From Protopterus annectens (lineage: Eukaryota; Chordata; Ceratodontiformes; Protopteridae), in NCBI RefSeq assembly GCF_019279795.1, contig NC_056727.1, positions 1,205,922,327 to 1,205,986,326 on the forward strand: 64,000 nucleotides of DNA, in the 5' to 3' direction. Position 1 is the first letter of the stretch; each line of letters opens with the position of its first letter. Shown in pieces: positions 1-11,927 of this stretch. The notes beneath the pieces are model-generated. The model did no database searches and had not been told where the DNA came from. It was given only the letters and a program-made list of their open reading frames with translations. The translations under genes were made by a program, and so were the position numbers.

Positions 1-2166
1 GCACAAAAGAAGCTAGCAGCCAATATACACAATCCAGCCACGAAGGTAAAGAAAGGCTTTTGCTAATTCAAGATGGCCTGTTCATGTGCTCTGAGCAATC
101 ACTGCAAAGACAAACAGACCCAGAGCCAGCAACTCTGAACTGGGACAATTCTAAACCTATTAGTCTACACACTTTAGACAGTAAACACTACAGAAATCTT
201 TATGATAGCAGTGAGCCACAAAATGAAAGTTTTTAAACATATAAAGGAGCAAATAGACTCTGCAGAATGCTTTTAACTGCAAACAAATCAGTTACCTGTT
301 CAGATTAGTTAATAGCAATTAAATACATTAAAAAGTATGCAGCAGGCAATAAGAAGTGCTATATGTAAATTGCTAGAAGCAATAACCAGTATAAATAAGC
401 CAAAAAGCAGGATACGTATATAGATCTCAGATAGGTGTTGTAGTCAATGCCCCTCCTCCACTCTGCTCAGTGTGTATAGACAGAAATCCTCTCAAAGTTA
501 GGACTTAAATGCCAGAAGATACAACCTTAGGCAACTTTTTTTTAAAAAGCACAAAAAAACAGCCCCCACTAGCCAGCAGCCATTCAACACAATCCAGCCA
601 CAAAGGTAAAAAAAGGCCTCTGCTAATTCAAGATGACCTGTTCATGTACTCTGAACAATCACTGCAAAGACAAACAGGCCCAGAGCCAGCAAATCTGAAC
701 TGGGGCAATAGTAAATCTATTAGCCTACATTCTTTAGACAGTAAATACTACAGAAATCTTTATGGCAGCAGTGAGCCACAAAATGAAAGTTTCTAAACAG
801 ATAAAGGAGCAATGAGATTATACAGAATGCTTTTAACTGCAAACAAGTCAGTTACCCGTGCATATTAGTTAATAGCAATAAAATACAGTAAAAAGTATGT
901 AGCAGCCAATAAAAAGTGCTATATATAAATTGCTAGAAACAATAATCAGTATAAATAAGCCAAAAAAAAACAGGATACTTATATACCTCAGATCAGAGTT
1001 GTAGTCAACTCCCCTCCTCCCCTCTGCTCAGTGTGTATAGACATAAATCCTCTCAAAGTTAGGGCTTAAATACCAGAACATACAACCTTAGACACCTTTT
1101 TTTAAAAGCACAAAAGAACCAGCTCCCACTAGCCAGCAGCCAATCAACACAATCCAGCCACAAAGGAAAAGAAAGGCTTCTGCTAATTCAAGATGGCCTG
1201 TTCATGTGCTCTGAACAATCATCGCAAACGCAAACAAGCCCAGAACCACCAAATCTGAACTGGGACAATACTAAAGCTATTAGCCTACACTCTTTAGACA
1301 GTAAACACTACAGAAATCTTTATGACAGCAGTGAGCCACAAAATGAAAGTTTTTTAAACAGATAAAGGAGCAAAGAGACTCTGTGGAATGCTTTTAACTG
1401 CAAACAAATCAGTTACCCGTGCAGATTAGTTAATAGCAAAAATACAGTAAAAAACTAAGCAGCAGGGAATAAAAAAAGTGCTATTTATAAATTACTAGAA
1501 GCGATAATCAGTATAAATAAGCCAAAAAAACAGGATACTTATATATCTCAGATCAGAGTTGTAGTCAGTGCCCCTCCTCCACTCTGCTCAGTGTGTATAG
1601 ACAGAAATTCTCTCAAAGTTAGGGCTTAAATACCAGAAGATACAACCTTAGACAACTTGTTTTTTTTAAAAAAGCACAAAAGAACCAGCCCCCATTAGCC
1701 AGCAGCCAGTCAACACAATACAGCCACAAAGGTAAAGAAAGGCTTCTGCTAATTCAAGATGGCCTGTTCATGTGCTCTGAACAATCACTGCAAAGACAAA
1801 CAGGCCAAGATCCAGCAAATCTGAACTGGGACAATACTAAAGTTATTGGCCTACACTCTTTAGACAGTAAACACTACAGAAATCTTTATGACAGCAGTGA
1901 GCCACAAAATTAAAGTTTTTAAACAGATAAAGGAGCAAAGAGACTCTACAGAATACTTTTAACTGCAAAAAAATCAGTTACCCGTGCAGATTAGTTAATA
2001 GCAATAAAATGCAGTAAAAAGTATGCAGCAGGCAATAAAACGTGCTATATATAAATTGCTAGAAGCAATAATTAGTATAAATAAGCCAACAAAACAGTAT
2101 ACTTATATATCTCAGATCAGAGATGTAGTCAACACCCCTCCTCCACTCTGCTCTGTGTGTATAGAC
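1..2166. repeat. Tandem array of a ~555 bp unit, 3.9 copies visible
   Basis: The same text recurs with unit starts at about 1, 549, 1108 and 1674 (spacings 548, 559 and 566). Each unit contains a block beginning GCACAAAAGAA, then AATCCAGCCAC, AATTCAAGATGGCCTGTTC, TTTAGACAGTAAACACTACA and CTCTGCTCAGTGTGTATAGA. Units differ by scattered substitutions and 1-3 bp indels. The last unit stops around 2166 and the array is cut by the left window edge, so the true copy number is unknown. The longest open frame (509-796) is not kept in the other units, so the unit is treated as non-coding. It could be a satellite or a locally amplified piece of a dispersed repeat. Confidence 0.93.
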
Positions 2167-2480
2167 ATAGGTATAGGAATGGGTATAGGTATACCAAAAG
2201 ATATCCTCTATTCACTCAGCTGTCACAAAAATAGTCCATATGCACTACAAAGACCCGCAAACTCTGTTATCTCCTTTGCTTGTGTGTTCACCAAGTTAGT
2301 CTCAAAAACTGGGGACATCTCGTTAATGTCAGAAACAATGATACTTTGCTAGATTCAGAACCAGCAGAACAAAACACCCGTTCACAAATGGGACAGTCCT
2401 CAGGTTGAAGCAAGCAGTAGTAGCACAATCCAAAAATAACACAAGTAATATTAATCTTCTACAAAAATCCTCAAGATGAA
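2167..2480. other. Unassigned sequence between the tandem array and the PLE
   Basis: No repeat, gene or RNA is recognised here. It begins with a short imperfect GGTATAGG-type run just after the array ends. Confidence 0.4.
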
Positions 2481-2780
2481 AAAGAAGATGAAATAGAACA
2501 AGTCAGAGTTTATTTTCACACAGGCAAGCACTTTCATTCCCCAAAGCAAACTTCATCATATAAAAATTCAACAAATCAATGTTTCTTTTATACTAAAACA
2601 CCCACTTGAAATCATTCCAAATTCACACCCCTAGTTTCATTCTTAAAAAACTATTAAGAAATATTTTCAGAGCAGCTGAGAAATATAAAAAACTTTAGTA
2701 TTGCTAGTGTTAACCACCTTCACATGCAAGAAATGCTTCCTCAGGCAATAACAACCAAAAACTAAATGTAATGCTTATAT
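2481..2780 (-). repeat. Candidate inverted PLE terminal region upstream of the decayed PLE
   Basis: Read on the minus strand, two short blocks resemble the 3' ends of the better preserved PLEs in this window. One has ATGATGA, then a short stretch, GAAA and a later AATAAA (about 2510-2565). The other has CTGAGGA...GTGAAGG followed by GGTTAAC (about 2695-2745). Both are degenerate. The position, 5' of a plus-strand PLE and in inverted orientation, matches the arrangement at 15.3 kb and 55.5 kb. Family and limits are uncertain. Confidence 0.35.
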
Positions 2781-5107
2781 ACCCATAATAAGTCACATTT
2801 TTATACACCTTGTTGTTCCTAATTACTTTGTTCTGTTGGTCTTTGTATTTTGTTGGATCTGGATTAATAGCTCAGGTTTTGAGATCTTGTTTTTTTCTAA
2901 ATTTACAACAGAGACAGAGATACCATTCCCCCAGGAGGGAAGTTTGTTCTATGAACAACCAACCACAATGGGGAAGTTACAGAAGCAGGAGGTTGAACAA
3001 CAGAGGGGTTTTAGAATGAGTGATTCTGACAGATTCTAGTGCATATGTTCTGCCACCAGCCAAGGTGATTGTGAAAAATGAGAATGATTTTAAAGTATAT
3101 TCTTTCCTCTGTGGTTGTTGATCAAACCTGTTCTGATATATTTGCAAAGGGTTTAACTTTTGTCCCAAACAAAATGATGAATTTACCTAATGTCCTGATA
3201 GATCTTAAATTATTTGTGAGAACGCTGGATTTTAAATTATTATTTTGTGAGGTTGAAGTGGCAGCTAAACCCCTAGGCATTTCAAGTACTTATAATCCCC
3301 CACCTCGTGCTACAATTGAATTATCTGAGAAATTGTGTGAACTAGATTTATGATATATGAATATACATGATAACTGGATGAGAAATAATATGACTTTCTT
3401 TGAAAGAGAGGAACTGAAAAGGTTGAGTGCTAATAATTCCATTAGGATAATGAAGCCTGATAAAGGGGCTGACTTGTAGTTATGAATAAAAGTGATTATG
3501 AAGGAAAAATGAGGGCAATTCCACCTACAGAGACATATGAGCATAGTTCACTAAATCAGTTAAATGGGACTTATAGGGCCATAAAGGGGGCACTTCATGA
3601 TTTACTTATAAAAGGAAGGATTTCTATTTCTGAATTGAATTATATGGATGTATGCTTTTTCCAGAATACCAGTGATTTTTTGGTCTCCCTAAATTGCATA
3701 TAAATGTGTTTCAGCCACCCATTCGTCTAATTGTACTTGTAGATGTGAGGAGTTCAATAACGTATCCAATCGCCAAATTTATTGTTTTCAAGCTGAATGA
3801 CTTGGTGATGAGGGAACCCACAATATGTAGAGTTTCTTTGGATTTTTTAAAATAAAATTGATGGGACTAACTTCCAGGAAGATTTTGTATTCATCACAAT
3901 TGACATTAAAGATTTATACTCTGTTTTCCCACATGATGTGGGTGTAAGTTGGTTTTGTGATTTTCTTATAGAGAAAGGCGTCCCACAAGTATATGTTCTG
4001 GTACAATTGTTGGAAATAGTGTTATTTACTCATTTTATTTTATTTGAGAAAGAATTGTATGTGCAGAAAACATGGGTGGCTATGGGTTCCCCCTGTGGTG
4101 ATATATATGCAAATATTGTTATGCTGTATTGGGAGAGAAAATATTTACTGAGTTCAAAGTATTTTAAGTATTGTCACCTCTACACATGTTTTCTGGATGA
4201 AATGTTCCTTTCATGAGATGGTTCAGTAGATGAGATCTCGAGTTTTTTTGAACTAGATTAATGAGACAGCATCTTTTTGGAAATTCACCCGTTCTGTGGG
4301 GGTGGATGAAATTCCATTTTTAGATGTACATCTTTTTAAAGATAGAGTAAACATGAGATTTGTATCCAAACTATTTAGAAAGGAGACATACTCAAATACT
4401 TTGCTCTTTTTTTCTAGTGCCCACCATTTAAACAAAAATGAGCAGTTGTAAAAGGACAATTTGTAAGGGAGGGTCGGATGGTATCTACAATGGAGTTGTT
4501 TTTAGATGAATGTGATAATTTGAAAAGTATCTTTTTAAGATGCGGTTATCCTATTTATGTAATAAATTAAGTGATGCTGGAGGTATTGAATAAAAGGGAA
4601 ATGAGACATTTTGCTCCCATCATTAGAGAGACTATGTTGAATAATGTGATAAGATCTGAGGAGTGTTTAACACACATACCAAGTGTTAGTAGTATATTAT
4701 TTGAGACGGAAGAGAGGGGTGTAGAGATAGTGAATGCTCAAAACCATGGCAATGTGTTCACAACCTCATTTATCAATACATTTTGTGTTAATAGTAAGCC
4801 GATTTCTGATATACTTATGAAAAACTGGTAAGTTTTGAAAATGGATAAGGACATTAGGGACATTGTAGGGGAAAGACCCATGGTTGTATATAGAAAAGGA
4901 GTACATTTGAGAGACAAGTAAAGAAAGACCAAGTGGGTGTATGAAAAAATGTGGCTTTTGCTCACAGTGTCCATATATACTTGAAACCGACGTAGTTATA
5001 GCCAATGGGCATGATCTGAAGTTAGATGGGAAATATTGTTGTATGACAGAAAGGGTAGTATACTGTGCTCTTTGTTGCCAATGTCCATGTTTTTATGTTG
5101 GAAAAAG
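2781..5107 (+). pseudogene. Decayed Penelope-like element ORF2 (RT plus partial GIY-YIG)
   Basis: PLE ORF2 encodes a telomerase-related reverse transcriptase joined to a GIY-YIG endonuclease. Recognisable pieces in order are: KGLTFVPN (about 3150), the N-terminal PLE motif; MKPDKG (about 3450); a DIKDLYS motif (about 3910); AMGSPCGD (about 4080), an RT catalytic-domain motif; VGVDEIPFLDVH (about 4300); and CGFCSQCPY with VVYCALCCQCPCFYVGK (4950-5105), the Cys cluster and the start of the GIY-YIG fold. Several frame changes and stops separate them, so it is dead. It is clearly diverged from the PLE at 15-22 kb. It ends abruptly inside GIY-YIG where LTR sequence begins. Confidence 0.85.
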
Positions 5108-5308
5108 AGCAGGGCACACTCTTGGTACATTTTTTAACACAAGAAGATTTACAAATACATTGTTCAACACACGCATCTGTACAAATCAGTTTGATATATG
5201 AATGAAATATAATTCTTTGCTAAATTCCAGTTAGCTGTGCTGGCATATGTTACACATTCACTGCCCTACTTCCCCTGGCATAGCTGGCAATACCTCACAT
5301 TGTCACAT
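5108..5308 (-). repeat. Truncated 3' LTR of the gypsy fossil
   Basis: It matches 9607-9774 with moderate divergence (shared blocks TACAAATCAGTTTG, GCTGGCATATGTTACACA and GGCATAGCTGGCAATACCTC). It ends on the plus strand in TGTCACA, the complement of the TGTGAC LTR start. The other ~700 bp of the LTR are absent at this end. Confidence 0.85.
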
Positions 5309-5499
5309 CTCTCCCCTTTTTGAAGACTCAAGCTAGTTTTTCAAGTGACCCTTGAGAAATGTTGCTTGAGAGGGATGATCCTATCTAGGAATACATTAAC
5401 CCATACCTTGTCTTGAGATTCTATCTGCTTGGCGTTGCTGATCCCACTACAGTGCTGCACTGTCATATTATATGCCTGCAACCCTAGGCTCCACCATAG

Positions 5500-6663
5500 T
5501 AACTTGGCATTTTGCGGGCTGGCTCGCTGTAGCTATATATCCCCCTCAGAATCCTCCTGCCTCCTACTGCAAATACTCAGCACCAGGGCCTCCCTATCAT
5601 GGTAAGGCTTCATCATGTTAATATGGTACAGTTTGTCCCCCCACCTCTTGCCTAGCAATTCTACCATGTAGTTAACATCACTGACCTTTCTTACCACTTT
5701 GAAGGGTCCCTCTCAAGCTGCCTGCAGCTTATTGTGCCTGACAGGAATGAAAGCCATCACCTGCTGTCCAACAGCGTACTCTTGGGCTCGAGAATTCCTG
5801 TCATACCAGACCTTTTTCTGCTGTTGGGCTTCTGCCAGGTTCTCCTGAACCAAGACAGGTCCATCAGCTCCCTATGCCTTGTCCTCAGGTCTAGGACATA
5901 TGCTGAAACAGACTCCTTGTGGGATTCACACTCACCCTCCCACTCATCATGAATCAAATCTGAAGGCCCCCTCACCCTATGCCCATACAGCAAATCACAG
6001 GGTGAAAAACCTGTAGACTCCTGGGGTACCTCTCTGTATGCAAACAGCAGATGGGACAAATATTTGTTCCATACTCTCCTAAACTGGTCCAGAAATACCC
6101 GTAGCATAGTCTTTAGTATAGAGTTTAACCTCTCCACAAGACCATTAGTCTGGGAATGGTAGGGGTGGTTTTTAGGTGCTTCACCCCACAGCGCTTCCAC
6201 AGACAAGCCAGCAGGTCTGACATGAAATTGGCACCTCTGTCAGTCAGAGACCTACTCTGATGAAAATCTCTAACAAAGCATTTGCCACCTTCTCTGCTTT
6301 GATGGACGACAGAGCCACCACCTCTGGGTATCTAGTAGCATAATCTACTACCGCCGGGATATACTTCTTCACTGTGGAGCTTGGGGTGCCCAGAGGCCCC
6401 ACAATATCCATAGCTACCCTCTGAAATGGCTCCTCAATCAAAGGCAAAGGCATCAATGGAGTTTTGACCTTCTCTCCTGTTTTGCCTACTTTTTGGCATT
6501 CCTCACAGGTCCTGCAGTACCCTGTTACATCCCTTACAATCCCAGGCCAGTAAAAGTTCTGCATAATATGTCTCTTGGTAGGCTTTATGCCCATATAACC
6601 TGCAAAAGAAATGTCATGGGCTATGGCTAGAAGTTCCAGATGGTAGACTCCAGGCACTACCAA
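5500..6663 (-). pseudogene. Integrase part of the gypsy fossil
   Basis: Seen on the minus strand: a zinc-binding H2C2 region with HDISFAGYMGIKPTKRH and CRTCEECQ, then DIVGPLG and VDYATRYPE of the catalytic core, HPYHSQTNGLVERLNS, and LLFAYREVPQESTGFSP of the C-terminal part. These are typical Ty3/gypsy integrase motifs of vertebrate elements. A tail continues towards the purine tract. Fossil, not functional. Confidence 0.88.
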
Positions 6664-6732
6664 CTGCTATATTACCTCACTCTGTAGCCCTCCCTCAGGA
6701 GTCCACTCTCTATACAGTCACCCTTTGTTCCT

Positions 6733-7296
6733 TTATACAGACTCCCCTTTTCCTTGAGAATCAGGTGCCTCCCTAGCTACCTCCCTCAAGCCCCTCAGTG
6801 TAGGGTAAGAGAGCTGAGCCTGCCTCAACTCTGTCTTTGTAACTCTTCCCAGCTCCCCTTCCACAGGAAGTCTGGCATCCTCTGACAGCAGTGCCTCACT
6901 GTCAACCTGGGTACTTCCATTCACCTCTGCCCTTGCAGTCATTCTGTCCAAGAGAACATAAGTAACTACCAGCAGCTGTGGCTCACCACTACAGAGTAGC
7001 TCCCTCCCTAAAATAGCCACCTCACCTGTCCTGGCTTCAGGTGTGGGATCAGTCTGGGTCTCCCCCAGGCTACCAGACCCACATGCCTGTCTCCAAGCCT
7101 GACTGCATATAACTGCATGCACACAAGGTACTGCATTATCAAAATCATTCCCTATCAAAACATCTGCAGGGATATCCTCAAACACACATACTTGCTTGCT
7201 TCCTTTTCCACCCTCCCATTGAAGGTGAACCATGGCCAAAGGCATTTGGAATGGAGTTCCACCTAAAGATCTGACTGAAGTGGACTTCCAGAGCAA
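6733..7296 (-). pseudogene. Protease-like and linker segment of the gypsy fossil
   Basis: Minus-strand open segment with EDIPADVLIGNDF, which resembles the end of a retroviral-type aspartic protease, followed by a linker rich in E and R that runs towards the integrase zinc region. No RT lies between this segment and the integrase. Confidence 0.6.
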
Positions 7297-7429
7297 GTAC
7301 TGCTACTGTGTAGCCATAGAAGGCTTAACAAGCACTATGTTAGAGGCTATGCCTGTCTTAGCAGTGGCCTGTTTTCCATCCGATAAGATTGGATATAAAC
7401 TCTGATGATAGTTTGGTACCCCTGTTGTC

Positions 7430-8679
7430 TCCAGACAACTTATCACTGGCATACTGTTATTCCCAATTGCTGGCTCCCCCAGCGTTTGTTCCCCACCTTG
7501 CCTCCATTGACATCTATATGATTCATGGCCCCACTGGTTACATTTAAAACATTTAACCTTTAATTTTGGTTTTGTAATTAAACTATTGGCTTCCCCTGTT
7601 ACTGGTGGACTTTGCTGGGGTGGTTTAGGCTCCCCACCATGGGTTCCCTTATATCCATGTGCAGCACTTGGTATATCCTTCCCTGTGCAGTGATGCCCTC
7701 CTTGCTAAGTAGAGATCCCATTCTTTCCCCAGCTCATCTGCAGAGTTACATTCTTGGTCTGCTAACCAGATTCTCATGTTCTCAGGCAAATTACTAAGGG
7801 CTTGTTCCCTCACCAAAAGGTCTGACAGACCTTCAAAAGTGGTGACCTGACTCCAACTTACCCACCTATGAAAATAAGTGCTTAACTCTGCAATATAATC
7901 ACTTACACTTTAATGTGCCTTGCATCTGTGCTCACAAAACTTTTTTCTATAAGTTTCAGGTATTAACTTAAAACATGCAAGTAAACATTTCTTTACTTTG
8001 TCATGGTTTAAACAATCAATATCAAGCAATTTAGAAATGGCAGTTGTAGCTTTACCATGGGGTAAGTTGGTCAGGAACTGTACCCAGAGCCCTTGGCCAA
8101 CATTATACTGTTTACATACACTTTCAAATATATGAGTAAAACTATCAAAATTATCACCCTCTGTAAACTGTGGAAGACATTTACTGATCTTTATTATTTC
8201 TGGGGTTCAGTTATTCTCTTCCCCATTACCTTTATGGCCCTGGCAAAGAGTTAGCATCTCCCCCTCATATCAACACTGCTTCTCATTTTCTTTGGCCTCC
8301 AAATGCCACAGTCTCTCATGTTCTTCAGCCTTCAAATGCCACAGTCTCTGTGCTGATTTTAATTCATCTGTTTTGCCTGCCACAGTCTCTCATTTTCTGC
8401 AGCCTCCAAATGCTGCAGTCTCTATACGATATGATTCCAGTTCCAAATGTTTGGCCTCCAGTTCAAGTCTTTTTAACTCCAGATGGGTTTTTAAGTTCTC
8501 TGAGGAAAATGTGAACTGTCCTGTTTCTGTTTATCCTCCTGATTGCTGGTCTGGGCTACAGCTGCAATTAAGGATGAAATCATTTCCTCTTTAGTGAGGT
8601 TGGCATGCACCAGTCCTTTGGCTTGATACACTTTAGCCAACTGCTTTTTTGTCATCTTGCCATAATCTTCTGCTAACAT
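7430..8679 (-). pseudogene. Gag part of the gypsy fossil
   Basis: The N-terminal end (8679 leftwards) carries MTKKQLAKVYQAKGL and TKEEMISSL, a pattern seen at the start of vertebrate gypsy gag. The C-terminal end has a CCHC knuckle (CFKCNQWGHESYRC, about 7515-7560). The stretch between is degraded. Confidence 0.75.
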
Positions 8680-8845
8680 CTTTGCCTGCTTTCCCTGACT
8701 AAACTAAACTAACAAAAAATAAACAAAACTGTTGTGAAATGAAACTCTGAATGTTTACATTGTGGATGCTGAAAGGATACAACTTTAGTGACAATTGCTT
8801 ACAGGCTACAGAAGTTTAATTAATATCCCACCACTGCCACCAATA

Positions 8846-9188
8846 TGTGACATCCCCACTCTGGGCCAGTAATCAAGGAGTCTGAATCCTCACCACTGGC
8901 ACTGAAGAGGGGCTTTCACTTGGAACAAAAATGGATAAACCCATGATTTCCAGATGCAGCTCTCTGTATAAAGCACAATTTCCCTTAAGAGCACACAGGG
9001 AACATACACAAGCCAGGGTCTGGGTTTCTCTCTCTGTCTCTCCCAGGTCCCCATTAAAGCTTCCCATTGGCACAGCTGTGAAATCAGTGCTTCGTGTCCC
9101 TGCTCCAAGTAGCTGACACATACACACACTATGAGATTTGATTTACACAGGAACACACACTCACACACACACACACACACACGCACAC

Positions 9189-9258
<70 letters not shown>

Positions 9259-9774
9259 GGGAAAGGCTGGCACAGATTTACTGGCTATGCCCCCTTCTGT
9301 CCAGACTATAAGGTAGTTACATTGCCACCAGACACCCCAAAGCCAGTTACTCTAAGGTTCTTGGAAGGGTACCCAATTATTCTGAGTGAAATTAATATTA
9401 ATACAAATTATAATGTTTGGCCAATGCAGTAAGGGTTCCAGGAGTGTCCACAGTGTCACCAAACAGATATGTTATCTCAAAGTTTAAAATATTGTCTAAA
9501 GAACCAGCCACAATTGAGATTAACCTCTTCTCTTCCAGTATCATATGTTAAAACATATACATTTAAACAGTTACAATAATGCATGTATATTTCTTTTTCT
9601 GTCCAGCAGGACACGCTGATGGTACATTTTGCAACACAAGCTTCTCTACAAATCAGTTTGTTATACAAATGACATATAATTCTTGATAAAATTCCAGCTA
9701 GCCGTGCTGGCATATGTTACACATCCACTGCCCTACTTCTCTTGGCATAGCTGGCAATACCTCACATCATCACA
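8846..9774 (-). repeat. 5' LTR of the gypsy fossil
   Basis: About 929 bp. On the plus strand it begins TGTGACATCC and ends ATCATCACA, so the ends form the TGTGA...TCACA inverted terminus expected of an LTR. It contains a long (CA)n tract at 9153-9256. It is homologous to the truncated copy at 5108-5308. Confidence 0.8.
9153..9256. repeat. (CA)n microsatellite inside the LTR
   Basis: Nearly pure CA repeat of about 100 bp with a few CG interruptions. Confidence 0.97.
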
Positions 9775-11181
9775 TGTATGACTATTTTATATTTATACTG
9801 TGTTATACTATGTATCCTTTAATTGTACCAGGTTATCAGTGGAGTAATCCATTTTAACCAAAGCACTGTGGTTATCAAAGGCAGAATGAGATATGTCCAG
9901 ATATGTTACAGACAATGAGCAAGTGGTTCTGATGTTATCATCTGGAAAGATACTGATGTAGGTTGGAGAAGTATCAGGTTTAAATTGTTAATCTCTTAGG
10001 TTATGAATGTTAAGTCAGAAGAAGAAGCAATCACTGCTTTTGTAATTATAGAAAGTGTACCCTCTGAGATGATGTTTCACTGATACTGCTATATTTTGCT
10101 AAGGTTTCAAAGATACAACTGTTTATTTAGGTCTCAGTAATGGTATTATAATTTTAGTCACATGTCAGTGAATCAGTAATCTCATGATTATCACAGCCTT
10201 ACATACATATTTTATGCAATGTCTAATTCTTATTGGTTTGCAGTGTGCTGCCAGTAATGTGTTTTTACATACTGCTGGCAATGTTGATTAATTTGCAGAT
10301 TATATTACCTGTGCCAAATGGTTTGAACCATCAATGAAAAATGCCCTTAGTCCAGCCTACCAACTTTTTTAACCAATATACAAACAAATAAATAAATGGC
10401 AAGGTAATCTATCTAGAAGAATTGCCTTAATGCCCAAAGTGCCCACAGTATCCCATGAAATGGTTAAGCACCAAAAAGAAACTAGCAGGACCCGATATTA
10501 AACTTTGTAGGACATGCAGGTGTTTAGCAGATTGTCTTTGAACTGAACATTTTGCTTACTGAGTATGTCCAGTATCTCCTAAATCAGTTCATAATGACAT
10601 ATGCTAAGCATTGTGAATAGAAATTCCTCAGTAGCAGACAATATGCACTGTTGAAGTACCGAAATTAAAATATATCTGATTTATGTATTAATAATTAAGC
10701 TTAGTTACTCAGCAGTCAAATATGAATGCTAAACATAGTGTAAGTGATGAAATTTTCCCTAGACCATGCCACTCTGAGACAGTAAATGTGCATTTCAGAA
10801 AGGTAATTAAGCTGTATTTTATTCGCATTCTCAAGCGGGTAAGCAGATGTGGAAGGGCTGGTAAAGTTATCTAGATGGCTGCTGAATGTGTGTTCCTGTA
10901 TTTACATATAAAAGGGTGTTCCTGTATTTAGGCATAAAACTAAACCTTTCTATCTTCCAAATGTTGAAAATACAGACTAAGCACAATGTTATATTGGACT
11001 TCCAGTAAGTCCTCAAGACATTTGCATCTATAGTAAGTGTCCCAAGTCATGGATGCAAGTGATCAATCTATGGGAGGGAGCCAAGATAACTTTCTACAAC
11101 AGCAATGGTCAAAACTTGCCTAAAGTTTTAGTGCTGGAAAACAAAGAAAGGTTCTGTAGCACTGTACTACCTCATCACAAC
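9775..11181. other. Unassigned AT-rich sequence
   Basis: No coding similarity, RNA gene or repeat family is recognised. A short internal duplication, GGGTGTTCCTGTATTTA, occurs around 10911-10930. Confidence 0.4.
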
Positions 11182-11502
11182 TAGAGTTGCCACCTTTATA
11201 AATGCCGAAAGTGGGACATGTTTTGTAGAAACGTGAGATTTTGCAGGATAAAACATACCCATGACTGGTAAAAGGTAAAAGCTTCACCTTTTTGCCAAAA
11301 TAAAATGTTATTCTTGTAACATTTGAATTGCTTATGCTATTTCATGTAACATATTGGTGTTTCAGATACAAAATAACTGTTTTCTGCAACTATTAAAGAA
11401 AACTTACAACACATTTTTGGTCCTAAAATCACAGGACATTTGACATATTTTACCTTTTTTTGCAGGACACAATTGCCCAAAGAGGGACAGGTGGTAACCC
11501 TA
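11182..11502. mobile_element. hAT-type MITE, 321 bp, with 8 bp target duplication
   Basis: The ends are TAGAGTTGCCACCT and, inverted, AGGTGGTAACCCTA: 14 bp terminal inverted repeats with two mismatches. The element is flanked by identical 8 bp ATCACAAC (11174-11181 and 11503-11510). An 8 bp duplication is the hAT hallmark. It has no coding capacity, so it must have been moved by a transposase supplied from elsewhere. A more diverged relative lies near 39 kb. Confidence 0.88.
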
Positions 11503-11927
11503 ATCACAACCAGGATGTTACTCAGGATTCTGTTTCAGATCTAAGTAGTCATAGCTATTCTTGTCATTCCCATGTATTAAAGTCATGTCTGTCAGCATGC
11601 TTGAACTAATGCTATTGGCAGAAGGTAGACCCAAGTCTCCTAACTTCTTTGCTTTTCCACAGTTTCTTTGAGATGAATGTGAGAGGTCAGTGCATGTTTG
11701 TGGTCAGCTATGTGTCATTCTTTAGTCCAAAAGGTGCTTTATTAACCACTTAAAGTTTCTGATTTAACTCTGGTGACTGACAGCCCGGTACTGGAATTCC
11801 ACAAGGCTTTAGTCTTGAAGTTGCATACCAACAGAAAAAAACAGATTTAAAGGCAAGAAATAAACATGTGATTAACTACAATGCTGAGAATCTTCTGGAA
11901 ATCCAATCTCATATCTCACTGTGCTGA

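Larger units (their letters stand above)
5108..9774 (-). mobile_element. Ty3/gypsy LTR retrotransposon fossil, internally deleted
   Basis: A minus-strand LTR element. Its 5' LTR lies at the right (8846-9774). The 3' LTR at the left survives only as about 200 bp. Between them lie gag, a protease-like segment and a long integrase. A purine-rich tract (AAAAAGGGGAGAGA, minus strand) precedes the 3' LTR start TGTGAC, and a primer-site-like TGGTGGCAGTGG follows the 5' LTR. No reverse transcriptase or RNase H was found, so it looks internally deleted or belongs to a lineage with another domain order. It is broken in several places and looks old. The left end abuts the decayed PLE directly, so no target duplication can be read. 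Confidence 0.88.

Noticed and set aside
509-796. 95-codon open frame in the tandem array
   Set aside because: The frame is not preserved in the neighbouring units of the same repeat.
1-2166. CRISPR-like repeat array
   Set aside because: The units are ~555 bp contiguous repeats with no short repeat-spacer structure, and the context is a vertebrate genome.
9775-11181. Continuation of the gypsy element beyond its right LTR
   Set aside because: LTR homology stops sharply at 9774 with a proper TCACA end, and nothing to the right resembles gypsy sequence.
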